Notes under the pieces: generated by a model
The model's database searches: none
Told to the model about the DNA's origin: nothing
The model's input: the letters and a program-made list of their open reading frames with translations, nothing else
Source of the DNA: Chloroflexaceae bacterium
GTDB lineage: Bacteria > Chloroflexota > Chloroflexia > Chloroflexales > Chloroflexaceae
Assembly (NCBI GenBank): GCA_012031225.1
Contig: JAAUTZ010000030.1
Span: 1 to 38,659, forward strand
DNA length: 38,659 nucleotides
Direction of reading: 5' to 3'
Program-made: the position numbers and the translations under genes
Part shown: piece after piece, positions 33,805 to 38,659 of the stretch
How the letters are laid out: every line of letters begins with the position of its first letter
Position numbering within the stretch: the first letter of the stretch is position 1

Positions 33805-34800
33805 ATGCCATTCACACAGGGCTACGCGCTGGTGGTAGGGGTGGGAGCCGATCTGCCCGCTACCGTGCAAGATGCAGAACAGGTTGCAGCATTCCTGCGT
33901 GATCCGGCTCGCTGCGCCTACCCGCCTGAACAGGTGACGGTGCTGACCAACGCGCAGGCAAGCCGCGCTAGCGTGCGGGCCGGCTTGGCCCAATTGGCGC
34001 AGGATGCCCGCACCGATCCACAGGCGACGGTGGTGGTGTACCTCTCCGGACACGGGGTGGCTACGCCGCACTTTGCCTTCCTGACGCACGGCTATGATCT
34101 CCAGAACCTGCCCGCCACAGCCATCGCTGAGGCTGAACTCAGTGCCGCGCTCCGGGCCATTCCCGCCCAACGCCTGCTGGTGCTGCTCGATTGTTGCCAC
34201 GCGGGGGGGCAAGTCACGCTGAAGTCGCCGGCTGGAGTGGCATTGTCCCCGGCTCTGCCTGCTACGGTGCTAACCGAATTGGGGCAGGGTGGTGGGCGCG
34301 TAGTGCTAGCTTCCTCACGGCAGGATGAGCGATCATACATTATGCCGGGGGATCCCCTCAGCCTGTTCACCAAGACGCTGCTTGAAGCCCTCGCGGGCTA
34401 CGGCACTGCCGAGCAAGATGGCTACGCCCGAGTGCTGGATGTCGCCGGCTATGTGGCTCGGCTGGTGCCTAGCCGCTATCCGCAACAGCACCCGATCATC
34501 TCTGCCAGCCACGCCGATAACTTTGCGCTTGCCTACTATGCTGGCGGGCAATCTCAGCCTAAAGCGGTGGCGTGGGATGCACAGCAACAACAGCCGATCC
34601 TGCTTGATACGCGCAATACCGATGTGCGTGCGTGGCAAACCCAGCTCAAAAACTACGAAGAGACGCTCCGCCTGTACGAAGAACGCTTCAGCCAATACGT
34701 CAATCAAATAGACATTCCCCTGCAACAGGTGCGCGACAAGCGGGGTATTGAGCAGAAGGTGCGCGAACTGCGCCAAAAGCTGGGCTTGCCGGAAGTGTAA
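33805..34800 (+). CDS. Caspase-like (peptidase C14) protease with coiled-coil tail
   Basis: A 331-residue bacterial caspase homologue. The p20-like domain (about 1-240) begins GYALVVGVGADLPATVQDAEQ. Catalytic His83 sits in VVYLSGHG and the catalytic Cys131 in LVLLDCCHAGG. ASSRQDERSY contributes the S1-pocket region. A C-terminal helical extension (about 268-331: WQTQLKNYEETLRLYEER, RDKRGIEQKVRELRQKLGL) looks like a coiled coil and has no enzymatic motif. Bacterial caspases often act in regulated cell death or phage response, activated through associated domains. It lies between a helical hypothetical protein (6 bases) and DUF4058 (21 bases). Confidence 0.9.
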   Translation: MPFTQGYALVVGVGADLPATVQDAEQVAAFLRDPARCAYPPEQVTVLTNAQASRASVRAGLAQLAQDARTDPQATVVVYLSGHGVATPHFAFLTHGYDLQNLPATAIAEAELSAALRAIPAQRLLVLLDCCHAGGQVTLKSPAGVALSPALPATVLTELGQGGGRVVLASSRQDERSYIMPGDPLSLFTKTLLEALAGYGTAEQDGYARVLDVAGYVARLVPSRYPQQHPIISASHADNFALAYYAGGQSQPKAVAWDAQQQQPILLDTRNTDVRAWQTQLKNYEETLRLYEERFSQYVNQIDIPLQQVRDKRGIEQKVRELRQKLGLPEV

Positions 34801-34821
34801 GCTGGATCGTGGGGAGAAGCA

Positions 34822-35613
34822 ATGCCGACTCCGTTTCCGGGCATGGACCCCTATCTCGAAGCGGCGGGGCTGTGGACCAATGTTCACAGTAGCGTGATTA
34901 TCGCCTTGCGCGATGAGCTTGCGCCACGCCTGCGCCCACGCTACTACGTAGCGGTTGAGGAGCGCACGCTACATTTGAGTAGTGATGACATGCCCATTGC
35001 GGCTCGTCCTGATCTTGCGATCATTGAGCGAAGCTCGCCAGTACCAGCAGCTGTAGCAGGTGGTGTAGTGCAGGGTGCAACAGCAGAACAAGTGGTAACG
35101 GTTGAAGTACCGCTCTCGGATGAAGTCCGGGAACTCTTTTTGGAGATTCGCACTGCTGCTAGCGAACAAGTCATTACGGTCATTGAACTACTCTCCCCCA
35201 CCAACAAAACCAACCCTACCGGTCGCGCTCAGTATGAGCGGAAACGGCTGGCATTGTTGGGTAGCCAGACCCACCTTGTTGAGCTTGATCTGCTACGGGC
35301 TGGCCCCCCGATGCAAGTACGTGGCTACGATCAGCCTAATGCGTATCGGATTCTCGTGAGCCGGGCTACGCACCGTCCCAAAGCTGATCTGCTCCCGTTT
35401 GACGTGCGCCAGCCCATCCCTCCCTTTCAGCTTCCGTTGGAGGCGGGCGATCCTGAGCCAGTTATTGCGTTGACCCCGCTCATGCATGCCTTGTATGATC
35501 GGGCGGGGTATGATCTGCGGATAGACTACCGCACCAACCCACCACCGCCAACCCTTACGCCAGATGATGCAGCGTGGCTTGATGCGCTGCTGCGTGCGGC
35601 GGGGCTACGCTAA
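34822..35613 (+). CDS. DUF4058 family protein
   Basis: A 263-residue protein with the DUF4058 opening PTPFPGMDPYLEAAGLW, then VHSSVIIALRDELAPRLRPRYYVAVEER. Conserved acidic and basic motifs follow: ARPDLAII (about 59-66), VIELLSPTNKTNP (about 120-132), YERKRLALLG and VELDLLRAG. The Asp ... Glu-x-LSP ... K/R ... ExD pattern resembles Uma2-type PD-(D/E)XK folds, though I know of no demonstrated activity. GGGGAGAA precedes the ATG. It is the third gene of the caspase operon. DUF4058 genes are common in Chloroflexota and cyanobacteria without clear roles. Confidence 0.9.
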   Translation: MPTPFPGMDPYLEAAGLWTNVHSSVIIALRDELAPRLRPRYYVAVEERTLHLSSDDMPIAARPDLAIIERSSPVPAAVAGGVVQGATAEQVVTVEVPLSDEVRELFLEIRTAASEQVITVIELLSPTNKTNPTGRAQYERKRLALLGSQTHLVELDLLRAGPPMQVRGYDQPNAYRILVSRATHRPKADLLPFDVRQPIPPFQLPLEAGDPEPVIALTPLMHALYDRAGYDLRIDYRTNPPPPTLTPDDAAWLDALLRAAGLR

Positions 35614-35728
35614 GCTGTAGCCCCACCACCTGAACTGTGCAAAGCCTGTGCAGATTGATTGACAGTTTCAGCAATTCTCCCTACACTACTTACAAGATAC
35701 CCAAACTGGGCCCATGAAAGAGGCGTAT

Positions 35729-36895
35729 ATGCTGTTTGCTGTGATTGTCGTGCTAGCTCTGTTGATTCTCTACGGACACATCCGTGAGTACCGCGCAATG
35801 CGGGCATTGCCGCATCTGCCGCCCGATCCAACTCCGTCGGAACATACGCCGCTGATCTCAATCATCATTCCCGCCCGCAACGAAGCACGCTGCATTGCAC
35901 GCTGCCTTGATGGGGTGCTGAACCAACACTACCCCAACTACGAAGTGATTGTGATTGACGACCACTCAACCGATGCCACCCCGCATATTCTGGCCCAGTA
36001 TGCCGCGCAATATCCGCACCTGCGCGTGCTATCTGGCACGGGGCTACCAGCCGGCTGGACGGGCAAAGCGTGGGCCTGTCAGCAGGCGGCGCAGGCGGCA
36101 CGCGGCGAGTGGCTCGTCTTTTTGGATGCGGATACCGCCGCCCAGCCCAAGCTGCTGCTGGCACTGCTTGAGTATGCCCATATGCAGGGGCGTGATGTTG
36201 TCAGTGTCTTTCCGTTCCTCGAATTGGGGAGCTTCTGGGAACGGCTGCTGCTGCCGCCCTTCCGCGCTATGATCTATGCCACCTACCCATTCCAGCGGGT
36301 CGCGGCGGAGGATGCCCACGCGCATGAGGTGATGGCGAATGGGCAGTGCATTCTGGTGCGCCAGCAATGCTACGCCGCGATTGATGGGCACGCTGCCGTG
36401 CGAGCGGCTGTGCTAGATGATGTCTGGCTGGCCCGCCACCTGCACGATGCAGGCGCACACGTTGCTGTCGTATTGGGCTGCGCTGCCGTGCGGGTACGGA
36501 TGTATACCAGCCGCAGCGAGGTGTTTGAGGGGCTGACCAAGAATGCCAGTGCAGGCTTTCGCAGTGCAGGCGGGCGGGCTTTGCTGGCAGGCACAGGGCA
36601 GTTTGCGCTGGCTCTGTTGCCGTTCTGGTTACTCCTCGCAACAGTGATCTACGTTGGCGAGGCAGGCTTCCAGCTCAGTAGCATCCTTGCCCTCTTGCTT
36701 GGGCTAGGAACGGTGCTAGCGGCACTGGTGCTACGGGCCCTGATCCTGCACCAGTTGTATCATTTGGTGTGGACGTATGCCCTGCTCTGGTCGTTGAGCA
36801 TCATTGCCTATAGTGGTATTCTCGCCCGCAGTGCGTGGCTCGTCGCTTCTGGACACGGTGTTCTCTGGAAAGGTCGGATCTATGCTGGAACCTAA
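35729..36895 (+). CDS. Membrane GT2 glycosyltransferase (CruC/CrtQ/HpnB-like)
   Basis: A 388-residue processive-type membrane glycosyltransferase. I favour ATG 35729, with GAGG five bases upstream, over ATG 35714, which has no ribosome site. An N-terminal helix (LFAVIVVLALLILYGHI) anchors a GT-A domain: ISIIIPARNEA, VIVIDDHSTDAT, GWTGKAWACQQAAQAA and FLDADT. LDDVWLARHL follows. C-terminal transmembrane helices are at about 300-375. The GWTGKxWA motif is shared by hopanoid- and carotenoid-associated transferases. With bch genes nearby, a carotenoid glycosyltransferase is plausible but unproven. The next gene overlaps by 14 bases. Confidence 0.85.
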   Translation: MLFAVIVVLALLILYGHIREYRAMRALPHLPPDPTPSEHTPLISIIIPARNEARCIARCLDGVLNQHYPNYEVIVIDDHSTDATPHILAQYAAQYPHLRVLSGTGLPAGWTGKAWACQQAAQAARGEWLVFLDADTAAQPKLLLALLEYAHMQGRDVVSVFPFLELGSFWERLLLPPFRAMIYATYPFQRVAAEDAHAHEVMANGQCILVRQQCYAAIDGHAAVRAAVLDDVWLARHLHDAGAHVAVVLGCAAVRVRMYTSRSEVFEGLTKNASAGFRSAGGRALLAGTGQFALALLPFWLLLATVIYVGEAGFQLSSILALLLGLGTVLAALVLRALILHQLYHLVWTYALLWSLSIIAYSGILARSAWLVASGHGVLWKGRIYAGT

Positions 36896-37358
36896 CGCCC
36901 CAACTTCTGAACCTACACCCGAACAAACCCCTGCGCCCGCAGCCCTGCCCACACCGCCGAGTGCGCCACCGGAAGGCTCGGCAGGCCGCATCGGGCAGAT
37001 GGTCAACGTGATGGAAGGCTGGTCGAAGAATCTCCGCACCGCCGATCAGTTTGCGTACTTGCTGGCCCGGCGCACGCCGATCACACTGGTGATCTGTCTG
37101 ACGTTGCTGCTCGCAGGGATCATTGGGTCACGCCTGAATGTGTGGCTAGAGCCATTCCTGTGGGGCATTCCCTCGCTCGGCGCGATCAGCATGGGCTTGG
37201 GCTTCTGGATCATCTCATCCACGATCCTGAGCCACCCCAACCTGACCAGCGATGCGCGGACGGTGTTGCAGCGGGCAGTGCGCCTGCAATGGGTGATGCT
37301 GGCTGCCGCCGCCTTGACGTTGGTATACTTCGTGGGCATGGCCTTCAATCTCTGGTAG
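36882..37358 (+). CDS. Small membrane protein, unknown function
   Basis: A 158-residue protein; I start at ATG 36882, overlapping the glycosyltransferase stop. An N-terminal Pro/Ala/Thr-rich stretch (about 40 residues) precedes an amphipathic segment (MVNVMEGWSKNLRTADQF). Three hydrophobic helices follow (TPITLVICLTLLLAGIIG, SLGAISMGLGFWIISSTIL, WVMLAAAALTLVYFVGMAF). No family is recognised. Coupling to the membrane glycosyltransferase suggests a shared membrane role. A strong terminator follows. Confidence 0.75.
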   Translation: MLEPNAPTSEPTPEQTPAPAALPTPPSAPPEGSAGRIGQMVNVMEGWSKNLRTADQFAYLLARRTPITLVICLTLLLAGIIGSRLNVWLEPFLWGIPSLGAISMGLGFWIISSTILSHPNLTSDARTVLQRAVRLQWVMLAAAALTLVYFVGMAFNLW

Positions 37359-37395
37359 CGGCTCGGCAAGCTGCGCTCAGATCGGGCAGAGAAAA

Positions 37396-37430
37396 GGGCG
37401 GCGTTCGTGCTGAACGCCGCCCTATTGTTT
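37396..37430. terminator. Bidirectional intrinsic terminator
   Basis: GGGCGGCGTTC (37396-37406) pairs perfectly with GAACGCCGCCC (37412-37422) around a five-base loop. A T-rich run follows on the plus strand, and AAAA precedes the stem for the minus strand. It serves both the small membrane protein gene and rplY. Confidence 0.85.
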
Positions 37431-37452
37431 TGGTTGGAATTGGCAGGAGCCT

Positions 37453-38022
37453 CTAAGCGCGTCGCTTGACCCCAGTGAGTGAGATCAGGATCAACTCCGG
37501 TTCGGACTCGATGACGTACTTGTCACTCGTGGGGAGATCTTTTACCTGCACCACCTGCGTCGGGCGGACCACGAGGGTCATATCCACTGGCATCGCAGGC
37601 GGCATATCGGCCGGCAACGCCCGCACCCGCACGGACGAAATCATCTGATTGACAATCGCATCGCCGCGTGCCACCACAGGTGAGGCACCCTGCAACGCAA
37701 GCGCAACATTCACCCGCACCGGACGATCCGCGTCTACCGCGCGGAAGTCGGCGTGAATAATGGCGCGGCTGACGGGATGGCGTTGCAGCATATGCACAAA
37801 CACATTGAAGCCTTCCCGCCCATCAATTTTCAAATCCACCAAGACCGAGTGGCCAATTTTGCGGTAGGTGTTCAGAAAATCCTTTTCGTTAATCTGGATC
37901 GCTAGCGGTTCGCGGTCTTTGCCATACACTGTAGCTGGGAGAATGCCTTCGCGTCGAAGACGGCTGACACCCTTCCCAAGGACAGTCCGCAGCTGCGCTT
38001 CCAGCTGTATCGGGGTACTCAT
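37453..38022 (-). CDS. rplY: 50S ribosomal protein bL25 (Ctc/TL5 type)
   Basis: A 189-residue two-domain bL25 that binds 5S rRNA. The N-terminal domain (1-93) has LEAQLRTVLGKGVSRLRREGILPATVYGK and NVFVHMLQRHPVSRAIIHADF, each interrupted by family-typical variation. The C-terminal TL5-like domain spans about 94-180: VRVNVALALQGASPVV, VRALPADMP, DMTLVVRPTQVVQVKDLP. The length is that of the general-stress Ctc/TL5 form, not the 94-residue E. coli form. AGGAGC precedes the ATG. Confidence 0.95.
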   Translation of the reverse strand: MSTPIQLEAQLRTVLGKGVSRLRREGILPATVYGKDREPLAIQINEKDFLNTYRKIGHSVLVDLKIDGREGFNVFVHMLQRHPVSRAIIHADFRAVDADRPVRVNVALALQGASPVVARGDAIVNQMISSVRVRALPADMPPAMPVDMTLVVRPTQVVQVKDLPTSDKYVIESEPELILISLTGVKRRA

Positions 38023-38083
38023 AACGCCGTTTTGCTCCTGATCGTGTCGTCAACTTGGGGCTGCTTGTGCAAGCCTAGCCTTA

Positions 38084-38114
38084 CAAAAAGAAACCGACGA
38101 TTGCACGTCGGTTT
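38084..38114 (-). terminator. Terminator of tRNA-Gly
   Basis: Read on the minus strand, AAACCGACG pairs with CGTCGGTTT (9 bp, six-base loop, 38091-38114), followed by CTTTTTG. It lies 20 bases after the tRNA. Confidence 0.75.
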
Positions 38115-38131
38115 ACCAGTTATGATCGAAA

Positions 38132-38207
<76 letters not shown>

Positions 38208-38219
38208 TTACGAAAGTAG

Positions 38220-38248
38220 AGTATAGCACACTCAGGATAATTTTGCAA
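38220..38248 (-). promoter_or_regulatory. Promoter of tRNA-Gly
   Basis: Read on the minus strand: TTGCAA (38243-38248), a 17-base spacer ending TGC, and TATACT (38220-38225). Confidence 0.7.
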
Positions 38249-38276
38249 GGGGCGATTTTGCCGGGGCGTGGGCCGC

Positions 38277-38305
38277 TTGACACTAGCCCTTGCATCCGCT
38301 ATAAT
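38277..38305 (+). promoter_or_regulatory. Consensus promoter of the tRNA-Leu/tRNA-Pro pair
   Basis: TTGACA (38277-38282), a 17-base spacer and TATAAT (38300-38305). Both hexamers are perfect consensus, as expected for a strong stable-RNA promoter. Confidence 0.9.
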
Positions 38306-38317
38306 CTCAGAGTTAGT

Positions 38318-38404
38318 GCCGAAGTGCTGGAACTGGCAGACGGGCCCGGCTCAAACCCGGGTGGAGGTGACTCCGTGTGGGTTCGAGTCCCACCTTCGGC
38401 ACCA
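38318..38404 (+). tRNA. tRNA-Leu (CAA)
   Basis: A class II tRNA. The acceptor is GCCGAAG/CTTCGGC with discriminator A and an encoded CCA. The anticodon stem is CCCGG/CCGGG around loop CTCAAAC (anticodon CAA). A long variable arm (about 16 bases, GGAGGTGACTCC core) and T loop TTCGAGT complete it. Confidence 0.95.
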
Positions 38405-38422
38405 GCATCATCATGTCCATAT

Positions 38423-38499
38423 CGGGGTGTGGCTCAGACTGGTAGAGCGCCGCGTTCGGGTCGCGGAGGTCGGTGGTTCAAATCCACTCACCCCGACCA
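38423..38499 (+). tRNA. tRNA-Pro (CGG)
   Basis: A 77-base tRNA including encoded CCA. The acceptor is CGGGGTG/CACCCCG with discriminator A. The anticodon stem is CCGCG/CGCGG around loop TTCGGGT (anticodon CGG), and the T loop is TTCAAAT. It is 18 bases after tRNA-Leu and probably shares its promoter. Confidence 0.97.
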
Positions 38500-38659
38500 C
38501 TTCCATTTGGTGGTCATTGTTGCACCGCAGATATTCCGCACCACCTCGCGTTTTGGGCTTGCTGGTGGGGAATAAAGGGTAGGAGCGCGAAGCCGCGTTT
38601 CAACGCTTCGACACCTGTGTTCCCCGCCTACGTCCTCACGTCCCTACTGTGAATGATAG
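38500..38659. other. Unassigned right edge
   Basis: No gene start or RNA is recognised after tRNA-Pro. A small inverted repeat GCGAAGC...GCTTCG (about 38588-38611) could end the tRNA transcript but has no T-tract. Confidence 0.4.

Noticed and set aside
38318-38404. Acceptor stem starting at 38316 (GTGCCGA)
   Set aside because: Shifting to GCCGAAG/CTTCGGC gives discriminator A and an encoded CCA, the normal tRNA-Leu ending.

Overview
The window is a gene-dense, roughly 60% GC bacterial chromosome segment. It most likely comes from a phototrophic member of the Chloroflexota (order Chloroflexales). The main evidence is a minus-strand operon encoding BchJ, the anaerobic Mg-protoporphyrin monomethyl ester cyclase BchE and the oxygen-independent coproporphyrinogen oxidase HemN (29390-33080), which points to anaerobic bacteriochlorophyll synthesis. 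The lineage call rests on overall gene character, not on a marker phylogeny, and no genus is assigned. There are no insertion sequences, CRISPR arrays or prophage genes. Housekeeping and accessory genes are intermixed.

Layout. 1-2240: tail of a secreted-type protein, then a two-gene AAA ATPase / Toprim-like DUF4276 module. 2243-4333: gpmI and a small orphan protein on the minus strand. 4482-7632: GT2 glycosyltransferase, SDR epimerase, PspC protein and HAD phosphatase. 7858-11212: small hypothetical protein, membrane pseudokinase with an SH3 domain, sirtuin-like protein and GNAT. 11259-13908: solitary rpsR, roadblock protein and rho. 14477-18970 (minus): circularly permuted ATP-grasp, alpha-E and poly-Q-tailed transglutaminase, followed by tatD. 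19184-22801: TrkA/TrkH potassium uptake and lpdA. 22908-28367: small membrane protein, HerA-like ATPase and a PHP-AlbA_2 protein with a repeated C-terminal module. 28536-33080: hydrolase and the bacteriochlorophyll operon. 33307-35613: hypothetical protein, caspase-like protease and DUF4058. 35729-38022: membrane GT2, small membrane protein and rplY. 38135-38499: tRNA-Gly, tRNA-Leu and tRNA-Pro.

Three modules look like candidate conflict or defence systems: AAA+DUF4276, HerA-like ATPase+PHP/AlbA_2, and caspase+DUF4058. The most distinctive protein is the PHP-AlbA_2 protein, whose C-terminal half contains a two-part repeat I do not recognise. The ATP-grasp/alpha-E/transglutaminase operon belongs to a known but biochemically obscure association; here the transglutaminase ends in nine consecutive glutamines.

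Promoters are easy to read. Many carry an extended -10 of the form TGnTATAMT, and three of them (rpsR, lpdA, upstream of rho) share a longer CAGGTGTG element. Functions are inferred from motifs and family memory; no database search was possible.
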